NCBI GenBank assembly: GCA_964533495.1
Contig: CAZHJU010000012.1
Coordinates: forward strand, 11,242-75,241
Direction of reading: 5' to 3'
Length of the DNA stretch: 64,000 nt
Source of the DNA: Ga0077527 sp964533495
Lineage (GTDB): Bacteria; Pseudomonadota; Gammaproteobacteria; Burkholderiales; SG8-41
The notes beneath the pieces were generated by a model. It did not search any database, was not told the origin of the DNA, and saw nothing but the letters and a program-made list of their open reading frames with translations. Below are positions 1-7,121 of the stretch, piece after piece. The position numbers and the translations under genes are program-made. Each line of letters opens with the position of its first letter. The stretch's first letter is position 1.

Positions 1-381
1 CTCGGTGTTGGGCAGCGGCCGCGCCGCCGGAAACGCCGCGGACAGCAGGACCGCGACCGCCGCCACCGGCATGATCAGCGCCTGCAGGCCCTCCAGCCGG
101 TAGAACAGCCCGCCCAGCCAGTAGATCAGCACCGCCAGCCAGAGGATGGCCGACACGGCGTCGCCGACGCCGATGCGCAGGCTGTCGCCGGGGAACATCG
201 CGCCGGACAGCACGGCGGCGTGCACGACCAGCAGAACCGGCATGCCCAGCCTTTCGACGGTGCCGTGCCGCGCCGGCGCGGCCGGCGCGCTCGCGGCGGC
301 CGACCAGTGCCGCCGCCAGAAGTACAGGCCCATCGCGGCATAGAGAAGCGCGCTGACGAGATACGGTAGAATGCCCTGCAT
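1..381 (-). CDS. ypjD: Cytochrome c assembly (CcsA/YpjD-family) membrane protein, N-terminal part
   Basis: The reading frame starts at an ATG at 381 and runs off the left edge of the window after 127 codons, so the C-terminal heme-handling part is not visible. The visible part holds an N-terminal hydrophobic helix (MQGILPYLVSALLYAAMGLYF), a second around residues 46-60 and others further on, the multi-pass layout of the CcsA/YpjD inner-membrane family linked to cytochrome c assembly. It is divergent from ffh with only 38 bases between the starts, which is the ypjD-ffh arrangement known from other proteobacteria. The family call rests on membrane topology plus synteny; the WWD motif that would prove it lies outside the window. 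Confidence 0.75.
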   Translation of the reverse strand, partial: MQGILPYLVSALLYAAMGLYFWRRHWSAAASAPAAPARHGTVERLGMPVLLVVHAAVLSGAMFPGDSLRIGVGDAVSAILWLAVLIYWLGGLFYRLEGLQALIMPVAAVAVLLSAAFPAARPLPNTE

Positions 382-419
382 AGTCCAAGTTTACCCGAAC
401 GCCAACCCGGCGCACTTCC

Positions 420-1772
420 ATGTTCGACAATCTCACCGGCCGTCTCTCGCGCGTCGTCAAGACGCTGCGCGGCGAAGCCCGCCTCACTGAAGCCAACATC
501 CAGGATGCCCTGCGCGAAGTGCGCATGGCGCTGCTCGAAGCCGACGTCGCGCTGCCGGTGGTCAAGGCCTTCATTGACCGCGTGCGCGAGAAGGCCGTCG
601 GCGAGGAAGTGACCGGCAGCCTGACGCCGGGCCAGGCGCTGGTCGGCGTCGTGCACCGCGAACTGGTCGCGCTGATGGGCGAGCACAGCGAATCGCTGAA
701 TCTCGCCGCACAGCCCCCGGCGGTGATCCTGATGGCCGGCTTGCAGGGCGCCGGCAAAACCACCACCGCCGGCAAGCTGGCGCGCTGGCTGCGCGCGAAC
801 CTGCGCAAGAAGGTGCTGCTGGCCAGTTGTGACGTCTACCGCCCCGCCGCCATCGAGCAACTGAGGCTGCTCGCGGGCCAGGTCGAGGCCGATTTCCATC
901 CGGCGGATGCCGGCGAGAAACCGGCCGACATCGCCAGGCGCGCGCTGGAATACGCGCGCACGCACTATCACGACGTGCTGATCGTCGACACCGCGGGCCG
1001 GCTCGCCATCGACGCCGAGATGATGGCCGAGATCCGCGAGCTGCACGCCGCGGTCAACCCGGTGGAAACACTGTTCGTCGTCGATGCCATGCAGGGCCAG
1101 GACGCGGTCAACGTGGCCAAGGCCTTCAACGACGCCCTGCCGCTGACCGGGGTCATCCTGACCAAGCTCGACGGCGACGCCCGCGGCGGCGCCGCGCTGT
1201 CGGTGCGCCACGTCACCGGCAAGCCGGTCAAGTTCGCCGGCACCGGCGAGAAGCCGGACGGGCTGGAAGCCTTTCACCCCGACCGCATGGCCTCGCGCAT
1301 CCTCGGCATGGGCGACGTGCTGTCGCTGCTCGAGGACGTGCAGAAATCGGTCGACCGCGAGGAAGCCGAGAAACTCGCGCGCAAGGTCAAGACCGGCAAG
1401 GGCTTCGATCTGGAGGATTTCAAGCAGCAGGTCGCGCAGATGCGCAAGATGGGCGGCGTCGGCGCGCTGCTCGACAAGCTGCCGGCGCAGCTCGCGCAGG
1501 CGGCGCAGGGCGCGCCGCAGATGGAGGACAAGGCGATCCGCCGCATCGAGGGCATCATCAACTCGATGACGCCGCAGGAGCGCGCCAAGCCCGAACTGCT
1601 GAAGGCCTCGCGCAAGCGCCGCATCGCCGCCGGTGCCGGCGTCAGCGTTCAGGAAGTCAACCGCCTGCTCAACCAGTTCGAGCAGACGCAGAAGATGATG
1701 AAAATGGTCGCCAAGGGCGGCATGGCGAAGATGATGCGCGGCATGAAGGGCATGTTTCCGGGCATGCGCTGA
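420..1772 (+). CDS. ffh: Signal recognition particle GTPase Ffh
   Basis: This 450-residue protein is the GTPase that, with 4.5S RNA, binds signal sequences emerging from the ribosome and delivers them to FtsY and the Sec translocon. The N domain occupies about residues 1-85. The G domain follows, with the P-loop GLQGAGKTTT near residue 105, DTAGR, and TKLDGDARGG. The C-terminal M domain is Met-rich, ending in KMMRGMKGMFPGMR, as needed for binding hydrophobic signal peptides. Length is normal for the family. The start is the ATG directly after a weak upstream leader; no strong Shine-Dalgarno is seen. It is divergent from ypjD and convergent with the pseudopilin operon. Confidence 0.97.
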   Translation: MFDNLTGRLSRVVKTLRGEARLTEANIQDALREVRMALLEADVALPVVKAFIDRVREKAVGEEVTGSLTPGQALVGVVHRELVALMGEHSESLNLAAQPPAVILMAGLQGAGKTTTAGKLARWLRANLRKKVLLASCDVYRPAAIEQLRLLAGQVEADFHPADAGEKPADIARRALEYARTHYHDVLIVDTAGRLAIDAEMMAEIRELHAAVNPVETLFVVDAMQGQDAVNVAKAFNDALPLTGVILTKLDGDARGGAALSVRHVTGKPVKFAGTGEKPDGLEAFHPDRMASRILGMGDVLSLLEDVQKSVDREEAEKLARKVKTGKGFDLEDFKQQVAQMRKMGGVGALLDKLPAQLAQAAQGAPQMEDKAIRRIEGIINSMTPQERAKPELLKASRKRRIAAGAGVSVQEVNRLLNQFEQTQKMMKMVAKGGMAKMMRGMKGMFPGMR

Positions 1773-1803
1773 TTCCGCGCCGCCGGAAAGCATCAGTGCC
1801 GGG

Positions 1804-2442
1804 TCAGTAACGGATCAACAGCATTGGCACCGGATCGTTGGCCAAGCCGGGAGTGCAGTTCTGGATCGGGGCTGGTGCTGTCACCGAGCCCGTGCTGAAT
1901 GGCTTGTTGTCGGTGGTAGCACTGTCCAGTTTGCGCTCGATTTCGAGTGCCGCTTCGCACGGTAGATTCGAGATGCGGATCACGTTCACCCTGGTAGCGT
2001 CGGACCATAGGGACACGCGGACGCCCGGACCGATGTTGTGGTGGTTGATGACGTAGCGCGTGCCGTCGTGATCGATCTTGCCCAGCATGCCGGCTTTGAT
2101 CAGGTGTTCCAGTGCACAGTCGCTCTCGGTCTCTGTGTTCACGATGCCGTCCCCGACAGGGCCGTTCGACACGTATGGATATATGCAGCCTAGCGAGATT
2201 TCCCCGTTTGCCGTGATGTATTTGTCCGCATTCGGCAGATCGCCGGGGAAATAGGAATAACGTGTCTTGAATTCACGCGAGGCGGCGGCCAGATCCTTGA
2301 TGTTCGCGAGGAGTGCCGTGGTCCCTGTTCGACCGAACAGGCCCCCTCCCGACGTGAGCACCGCCGCGGCGATCAGGGTGATGACCGCCAGCACGATGGC
2401 GATTTCGATCAGCGTGAAGCCGCGGGACCGTCGCATGTTCAT
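1804..2442 (-). CDS. Type IV pilin/pseudopilin-like protein with prepilin cleavage site
   Basis: This 212-residue protein begins MNMRRSRGFTLIEIAIVL, a canonical prepilin peptidase site (cleavage after G, then FTLIE) followed by a hydrophobic helix of about 20 residues. After the helix come a globular part with FKTRYSYFPGDLPNADKY and four or more cysteines. The start was placed at 2442 because that ATG overlaps the stop of the upstream small membrane gene in an ATGA arrangement, showing translational coupling. It is the last gene of a three-gene operon with another pseudopilin. Known role of the family: minor pilins or type II secretion pseudopilins in the inner membrane and periplasm. No assembly ATPase or prepilin peptidase is encoded nearby, so which machine it serves is unknown. 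Confidence 0.8.
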   Translation of the reverse strand: MNMRRSRGFTLIEIAIVLAVITLIAAAVLTSGGGLFGRTGTTALLANIKDLAAASREFKTRYSYFPGDLPNADKYITANGEISLGCIYPYVSNGPVGDGIVNTETESDCALEHLIKAGMLGKIDHDGTRYVINHHNIGPGVRVSLWSDATRVNVIRISNLPCEAALEIERKLDSATTDNKPFSTGSVTAPAPIQNCTPGLANDPVPMLLIRY

Positions 2443-2645
2443 CGGCCGAAGAGCTTTTTCGCGACGAAGCAGACGTACAGCGTGATCAGATAGGCCGTCA
2501 CGAAGGCCGCTGCTGCGGCCCACAGCACGAATGGCACGATGCCCATTCCCGCCACTTCTTCAGGCGCGGCGAAACGCGCGATCCAGCACAGCAACAGCAG
2601 GATTGCGGGGGCGAGGATGAGGCTGGCTTTAATTCGGGTAGGCAT
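2439..2645 (-). CDS. Small two-helix membrane protein of the pseudopilin operon
   Basis: A 68-residue hypothetical protein with two clear hydrophobic segments (about residues 8-26 and 37-60) separated by a short FAAPEEVAGMG loop, and a basic C-terminus (KKLFGR). It lies 7 bases after the 380-residue pseudopilin gene and its TGA overlaps the ATG of the next pseudopilin gene, so all three are very likely one transcript. No family was recognised. Its position between two prepilin genes suggests a membrane accessory of the same structure, which is inference from context only. Confidence 0.65.
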   Translation of the reverse strand: MPTRIKASLILAPAILLLLCWIARFAAPEEVAGMGIVPFVLWAAAAAFVTAYLITLYVCFVAKKLFGR

Positions 2646-2652
2646 AAAATCC

Positions 2653-3795
2653 TTAGCAGCCAGATAAGCCTGCTTTTGCCAGATAGGAATTAAATAAATC
2701 CCGATCTATATTTTTGATGAATGGTGGATTAGGTGAGGGAGGCAGACTGCAACTCTCTGAGCAGTTTGTAGGGCCACCACCTTTTGAACAAATACAAATT
2801 GGGAGTTTGTTAGTAGAGCCCTCGCCTACAACATATTGCTCACCCCACGGATCAAATATCTCGTCCAGATCTTTTAGGGATTTATTGTTTGGATCCGAAT
2901 TTTTTACGGATGTATTGCATCCGATAGGTGAAGGTGGGGAGGACGGGTCTAGTGCTATGCCGGCGCGTTTGATTCCAATTGCTCTATCAACAAGAATCTG
3001 TAAGTCATCGTTAACTTGGGCGATAGCTGATTTAATTGTGCCTTGTTTGGCGAGCATGTTGATGGCTTCTATTCCACCGACCCAGGCAACCACGTCGTCC
3101 TGATTCTGTCGTTCGCCTTTGAAGTAGTCTCCCAGCGGTAGCGAACAGCCGCTCAGATCACCATTTGCGTTTTTTCTTTCTTCGCAGGAAACAGGAAGAG
3201 CATTGGGGGTTGCTTGCGCGGCCCATGCGCCCAGCCCGTTTGCGCCATGGGAGATGATTACGGCAATGGCGTTGGGTGTGAGTGGACGAGGGGAGTCTGC
3301 GTTCGTGTTATCGACAACCGATATGGCCGGTGCGATGGCTTTACCTGCACCGAAGCAGCCAGCATTGCCCCAATCTTGTTTTGTACTCGGACAGGGCGGT
3401 GCAGATGTATCAGCGTACACTTGATAAGAGAACAGGTTTCCCCAGCCGTCTTCACCGGTCTCTCGTGAAAGTCCAAGTGTGGCAAAGGGTACGACGCCGA
3501 AAGATTCCGGACATGCAGGGGGATTACCTTGTTGAGACGGAGCAACTCCATTTATTGTCATGCCCGGAGTTATCGGCCCATAAGGACAAGGCAGGTGTTT
3601 GTGTGCACCCAGATAGGCAATCAACGCATCCTTGATGGCTTCTTGGCGCTTCTTGGTGACCGAATAGGCCGTCGAGCTGAGCTGTGCGTTCATCAGGCTC
3701 AGCCCGAGGGTCAGCAGGATCGTCATGACCGCGACGACGATCGCGATCTCGATCAGCGTGAAGCCGCCGACGGATTGAGGGGTACGCGGGCGCAT
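2653..3795 (-). CDS. Large pseudopilin-like protein with cysteine-rich C-terminus
   Basis: A 380-residue protein starting MRPRTPQSVGGFTLIEIAIVV: class III prepilin signal, cleavage after GG, then the FTLIE methylation motif and hydrophobic helix. It is far longer than typical major pilins (about 150 residues) and resembles large minor pilins. The C-terminal 100 residues are rich in Cys, Pro, Gly and Ser (ICICSKGGGPTNCSESCS). The DNA from about 2650 to 3530 is visibly AT-richer than its neighbours, with many ATT, TTT and AAT codons, hinting at transfer or rapid change of the exposed domain. It is the first gene of the operon. The first residues were assigned to the ATG at 3795; no strong Shine-Dalgarno is visible. 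Confidence 0.78.
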   Translation of the reverse strand: MRPRTPQSVGGFTLIEIAIVVAVMTILLTLGLSLMNAQLSSTAYSVTKKRQEAIKDALIAYLGAHKHLPCPYGPITPGMTINGVAPSQQGNPPACPESFGVVPFATLGLSRETGEDGWGNLFSYQVYADTSAPPCPSTKQDWGNAGCFGAGKAIAPAISVVDNTNADSPRPLTPNAIAVIISHGANGLGAWAAQATPNALPVSCEERKNANGDLSGCSLPLGDYFKGERQNQDDVVAWVGGIEAINMLAKQGTIKSAIAQVNDDLQILVDRAIGIKRAGIALDPSSPPSPIGCNTSVKNSDPNNKSLKDLDEIFDPWGEQYVVGEGSTNKLPICICSKGGGPTNCSESCSLPPSPNPPFIKNIDRDLFNSYLAKAGLSGC

Positions 3796-3814
3796 GGCGC
3801 AACGATGTTACAGA

Positions 3815-3845
3815 TGGTTACTTTATACGGCAACCATTGGTTACT
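3815..3845 (-). promoter_or_regulatory. Direct repeats and palindrome upstream of the pseudopilin operon
   Basis: Two copies of TGGTTACT (at 3815-3822 and 3838-3845) lie exactly 23 bases apart, about two helical turns. The second is part of a perfect AACCA-T-TGGTT palindrome. Between them, on the minus strand, lies a TATAAA box (3827-3822) that could be a -10 element for the operon starting at 3795. This layout suggests a dimeric regulator binding over the promoter. No matching regulator is identifiable. Confidence 0.35.
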
Positions 3846-3946
3846 CATCGCGCGCCACGGCCCCCGATGCCGCGGCGGCCGTGCCCGCCGCCCGGTGAAC
3901 GGACCTGGATCGGCGCGCCGGGTGGTCCGCCGCGGAGCGCAGGCCG

Positions 3947-4801
3947 TTATTTCAGGCTGAACCCCTGCCGCCGGATGTAATCGCCGAAGTCCGCGCGTTC
4001 CGGCTCGGCGTACTGCCGCGCCTTGTCCTCGGACCAGCCGTAGAACGGCGCTTCGCCGAACAGCTTCGTGCGCCGCTGCTTGCCGTAGGGGTGGTTGTCG
4101 TGGCGGCGGCGGTCGTAGGCGTCGACCTTTTCGCGCAGCCCCGTTTCGTCGTAGCGGTCGGTGTGCACGGTCACTTCCAGCGGCAGCCGCGGGCTGATGT
4201 GTCCGGCGGACGCGGGGTAGCCGACGCACAGTCCGGCGACCGGAAACACGCCCTCCGGCAGCGCGAGCTCGCGGCTGATGGTGTCGGCCGCGTTGCGGAT
4301 GGCGCTGATCGGGCAGGTGCCGAGGCCGGCGGCTTCGGCGGCGCCGATGAAATTCATCATCACGATGCCGGCATCGACCGCGGCATTCATGAAATGGTCG
4401 AGGTGTTCGTTGGCGAAGGGCTTGCCGCGCCATTCGCCGATGTGGCGGATGCGCCGGTTGTTGCCGCAGAACACGAGGAACACCGGCGCGTCGAGGATCC
4501 ACGGCATGCTGGGCAGGTGGGCGACCAGGCGGCGGCATTTTTCCGGATCGGCGACGTGGATGATGTCGGCCTGCTGCAGGTCGCTTTTGGTCGGGGCCGA
4601 CAGCGCGCAGGCGTACAGCAGGCGCAGCAGCTCCGGCGCGACCGGGTCCGCGCGGTAGCGGCGGATCGAGCGGTGGTCCGCGATGCGCGCCAGTTCATCG
4701 AGCCCGGCTTGGTCCGGGGCGACCGGGAAGTCGGCGCCATAGCGGATGCGCAGCGCGGCGGAGATTCGGTCCTGCGGGGATTGCTTTGCGGTGGAAGGCA
4801 T
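3947..4801 (-). CDS. Nitroreductase-family FMN oxidoreductase
   Basis: Flavin-dependent, NAD(P)H-using reductase of the nitroreductase superfamily; the natural substrate cannot be read from sequence. Family features include the N-terminal phosphate-binding DHRSIRRYRAD (R-S-x-R), APTKSDLQQA, a dimer-interface region with FMNAAVDAGIVMMNFIGAAEAAGLGTCPI, and a C-terminal extension of about 60 residues after the core. The start was set at 4801 (MPSTAKQSPQD), giving 284 residues. A longer frame from a TTG at 4843 would read into the AT-rich repeat (FLKKATIPA) and has no ribosome binding site. The gene stands alone between the pseudopilin operon and the rpsP operon. Confidence 0.8.
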   Translation of the reverse strand: MPSTAKQSPQDRISAALRIRYGADFPVAPDQAGLDELARIADHRSIRRYRADPVAPELLRLLYACALSAPTKSDLQQADIIHVADPEKCRRLVAHLPSMPWILDAPVFLVFCGNNRRIRHIGEWRGKPFANEHLDHFMNAAVDAGIVMMNFIGAAEAAGLGTCPISAIRNAADTISRELALPEGVFPVAGLCVGYPASAGHISPRLPLEVTVHTDRYDETGLREKVDAYDRRRHDNHPYGKQRRTKLFGEAPFYGWSEDKARQYAEPERADFGDYIRRQGFSLK

Positions 4802-4820
4802 GGCGGGTATCGTGGCTTTC

Positions 4821-4857
4821 TTTAAAAAATTGTTTAAAATCAAATACTTATAAATAT
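4821..4857 (+). repeat. AT-rich dispersed repeat, copy A
   Basis: A 37-base almost pure A/T block in GC-rich DNA. The core TTTAAAATCAAATACTTATA is shared with six other copies in the window, preceded by an A-run plus TTG and followed by AATAT. It lies just upstream of the nitroreductase gene and 54 bases before the rpsP promoter. Orientation is given as the strand reading TACTTATA. Confidence 0.75.
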
Positions 4858-4910
4858 CCCTCTAAGGGATGCGGCGGGCTGTCCCGGATACGCCGCCCCG
4901 AGGGCGTACG

Positions 4911-4940
4911 TTGCCTCCAAGTGTGGAAGTGACGTAGAAT
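4911..4940 (+). promoter_or_regulatory. Sigma-70 type promoter of the rpsP operon
   Basis: A -35 box TTGCCT (4911-4916) and a -10 box TAGAAT (4935-4940) are separated by 18 bases and lie 39 bases before the rpsP start codon. Both fit the housekeeping consensus, and the position suits a strongly expressed ribosomal operon. Confidence 0.6.
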
Positions 4941-4979
4941 CCGCCCCTTTCGACTTTTTCAGTCGCCAGGAATACCGAC

Positions 4980-5237
4980 ATGGTAGTGATCCGATTGGCC
5001 CGCGGGGGCGCCAAAAAACGCCCGTTCTTCAATTTCGTCGTCGCCGACTCGCGTTTCCCGCGTGACGGCCGCTTCATCGAACGTCTGGGATTCTACGATC
5101 CCAAGGCGCCCGAAGGCCGCGAACGCCTGCGCATCAACAGCGAACGCCTCGCGTTCTGGCAGGGACAAGGTGCGCAACTGTCCAATACCGTGACCCGGCT
5201 CGTCAAGCAGGCTGGTGAGCAAAAAGCCGCCGCCTGA
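4980..5237 (+). CDS. rpsP: 30S ribosomal protein bS16
   Basis: An 85-residue protein beginning MVVIRLARGGAKKRPFFNFV with VADSRFPRDGRFIERLGFYDP, the hallmark of bS16, a structural protein of the 30S subunit body. Length is typical. A CCAGGA Shine-Dalgarno precedes the ATG. It is first in the classical rpsP-rimM-trmD-rplS operon and overlaps the GTG start of rimM by 23 bases, implying translational coupling. Confidence 0.97.
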   Translation: MVVIRLARGGAKKRPFFNFVVADSRFPRDGRFIERLGFYDPKAPEGRERLRINSERLAFWQGQGAQLSNTVTRLVKQAGEQKAAA

Positions 5238-5742
5238 GCGGCTGGTGGTGATGGGGCGCATCGTCGCGCCCTACGGAATCAGGGGTTGGGTCAAGGTCCA
5301 GCCCTTCACGCAGCAGCCCGGCAGTCTGCTCGGTTACCCGGAATGGCGGGTGGGGCGCGAGGGAGGCTGGCAGGTTCAGGCCGTGGAAACCGCCAAGCAG
5401 CACGGCAGCGCGGTGGCGGCCAAGCTGCGGGGCGTCGAGGACCGCGATCAGGCGGCGGCGCTGCGCGGCATGCAGGTTGCGGTACCGCGGGAGGATTTTC
5501 CCGAGCCGGAGTCCGGCGAGTATTACTGGGCCGACCTGGTCGGACTGGAAGTGGTGAACGAGGCCGGTGCGGCGCTGGGTCGTGTGACCGGCGTGTTCGA
5601 GACCGGCGCGAATGACGTGTTGGTGGTCGAGGATGACGGGGCGGACAGGCGCGAGCGGCTGCTGCCCTTCATCGCGACGGTGATCCGGCAGGTCGATGTG
5701 GCCGGCGGCAGGATCGTCGTGGATTGGGACGCGGACTACTGA
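5215..5742 (+). CDS. rimM: 16S rRNA processing protein RimM
   Basis: A 175-residue 30S assembly factor that binds uS19 and aids maturation of the 16S rRNA 3' domain. It has the N-terminal RimM domain (MGRIVAPYGIRGWVKVQPFT) followed by the C-terminal PRC-barrel (YYWADLVGLEVVN ... LLPFIATVIRQVDV). The chosen start is a GTG at 5215 inside the end of rpsP. An ATG at 5251 is a shorter alternative but would trim residues before the conserved VMGRIVAP. Its TGA overlaps the trmD ATG (TGATG). Confidence 0.95.
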   Translation: MSKKPPPERLVVMGRIVAPYGIRGWVKVQPFTQQPGSLLGYPEWRVGREGGWQVQAVETAKQHGSAVAAKLRGVEDRDQAAALRGMQVAVPREDFPEPESGEYYWADLVGLEVVNEAGAALGRVTGVFETGANDVLVVEDDGADRRERLLPFIATVIRQVDVAGGRIVVDWDADY

Positions 5743-6503
5743 TGCTGCAGTTTGATGTCGTCACGCTGTTTCCGGCGATGTTCGACGCGGTGACGGAAAT
5801 GGGCGTCACCGGGCGGGCGCGGGGACGCGGCCTGTACCAGCTGGTGGCGTGGAATCCGCGGGATTTCGCGGCGAATGCCCACCGCACGGTGGACGACCGG
5901 CCTTACGGCGGCGGCCCCGGCATGGTGATGATGGCCGAGCCGCTGGGCAAGGCGCTGGATGCGGCGCGGCAGCGGCAGCAGAGCGCCGGCGTCGGGCGGC
6001 CGCGGATGCTGCACCTGACGCCGCAGGGCCGGTTGCTGGATCACGCGCTGGTGGCGGAACTGGCGCAGGAAAGCGGCATCGTGCTGCTGGCCGGACGCTA
6101 CGAAGGCGTCGACGAGCGGCTGGTGGAACGGCAGGGCGTCGAGGAAGTGTCGATCGGCGACTATGTGTTGAGCGGCGGCGAACTGGCCGCGATGGTGTTG
6201 ATGGACAGCGTGGTGCGGCAACTGCCCGGGGTTCTGGGCGATGCCGGGTCGGCGAGCCAGGATTCCTTCGTCGACGGCCTGCTGGATTGCCCGCACTACA
6301 CGCGCCCGGAGGTGTACCAGGGCGCGGCGGTGCCGGCGGTGCTGCTGTCGGGCAACCATGCGGCGATCGCGCGCTGGCGGCTGAAGCAGGCGCTGGGCAG
6401 GACGTGGCGGCGGCGGCCGGATCTGCTGGAGCGCCGCGCGCTGAGCGGCGAGGAGCGGGAACTGCTCGAGGAGTACCGGCGGGAACTGCAGGACAGGAAT
6501 TGA
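5742..6503 (+). CDS. trmD: tRNA (guanine37-N1)-methyltransferase TrmD
   Basis: A 253-residue SPOUT methyltransferase that makes m1G37 next to the anticodon, preventing +1 frameshifting. Visible signatures are FDVVTLFPAMFDAV at the N-terminus, DDRPYGGGPGMVMM, and the trefoil-knot SAM site GRYEGVDERLVERQGVEEVSIGDYVLSGGE split across residues of about 112-145, then the C-terminal YTRPEVYQG and LLSGNHAAIARWR. The ATG at 5742 overlaps the rimM stop, which sets the start. Third gene of the ribosomal operon. Confidence 0.97.
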   Translation: MLQFDVVTLFPAMFDAVTEMGVTGRARGRGLYQLVAWNPRDFAANAHRTVDDRPYGGGPGMVMMAEPLGKALDAARQRQQSAGVGRPRMLHLTPQGRLLDHALVAELAQESGIVLLAGRYEGVDERLVERQGVEEVSIGDYVLSGGELAAMVLMDSVVRQLPGVLGDAGSASQDSFVDGLLDCPHYTRPEVYQGAAVPAVLLSGNHAAIARWRLKQALGRTWRRRPDLLERRALSGEERELLEEYRRELQDRN

Positions 6504-6558
6504 GAATTGACCGCGGACGCCATGTTGGCGGACGCAACGAGTTTTGAGGAGCATGAAC

Positions 6559-6990
6559 ATGAACGTCATTCAGCAGCTGGAGCAGGAAGAGATCAAGCGT
6601 CTGGGCCGCAAGGTGCCGGAGTTCACCACCGGCGACACGGTGATCGTCAGCGTCAACGTGGTCGAGGGCGAGCGCAAGCGCGTCCAGGCCTACGAGGGCG
6701 TGGTCATCGCCAAGCGCAACCGGGGCCTCAACTCCTCGTTCATCGTGCGCAAGGTGTCCTCCGGGGAGGGCGTCGAGCGGACGTTCCAGACCTATTCCCC
6801 GACGATCGCCGGCATCGAAGTGAAGCGCCGCGGCGACGTCAACCGCGCCAAGCTGTATTACCTGCGCGGCCTGTCCGGCAAGGCGGCGCGCATCAAGGAA
6901 AAACTCAAGGTCAGCACCAGTGTCGCCGCCAGCGCCGCCGTCGAGGCCGAAGCGGCCGCCGCGCCGGCCGAAAAGCCGGCTGAAAAATAA
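6559..6990 (+). CDS. rplS: 50S ribosomal protein bL19
   Basis: bL19 sits at the 30S-50S interface. Conserved stretches are MNVIQQLEQEEIKRL, RKRVQAYEGVVIAKRNRGL, GEGVERTFQTYSPT and RRGDVNRAKLYYLRGL. At 143 residues it is longer than the usual 115-130 because of an Ala/Glu/Lys tail after KLKVSTS. The second of two nearby ATGs (6559) was chosen because GAGGAG lies 7 bases before it, whereas it touches the first (6553). Last gene of the operon, followed by a terminator. Confidence 0.95.
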   Translation: MNVIQQLEQEEIKRLGRKVPEFTTGDTVIVSVNVVEGERKRVQAYEGVVIAKRNRGLNSSFIVRKVSSGEGVERTFQTYSPTIAGIEVKRRGDVNRAKLYYLRGLSGKAARIKEKLKVSTSVAASAAVEAEAAAAPAEKPAEK

Positions 6991-7010
6991 GCCGCGATCA
7001 TCCGGCAACG

Positions 7011-7034
7011 AAGGTGGCTGCGGCCGCCTTTTTG
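7011..7034 (+). terminator. Rho-independent terminator after rplS
   Basis: Eight-base stem AAGGTGGC / GCCGCCTT (one G-T pair) with a TGCG loop, followed by TTTG, 20 bases after the rplS stop. It closes the ribosomal operon. Confidence 0.8.
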
Positions 7035-7121
7035 TTTGGATCCGCCGCGCTGCCCTTTCGCGGTCCCTGCGCCTTCCTTCTATCGTCCTTCTGTCGCCAG
7101 CGTCCCCGTTAAAATAGCGCG

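Noticed and set aside
126..1793. A 555-codon open frame on the minus strand opposite ffh
   Set aside because: It is a GC-driven shadow of ffh: His/Arg/Ala-rich translation without any domain, crossing the divergent ypjD start.
4821..4857. AT-rich repeat copy A as a normal promoter for the nitroreductase gene
   Set aside because: TTGATT could serve as a -35 box, but no -10 box lies at proper spacing, and the same sequence occurs at places where no promoter is needed, such as after stop codons of convergent genes.
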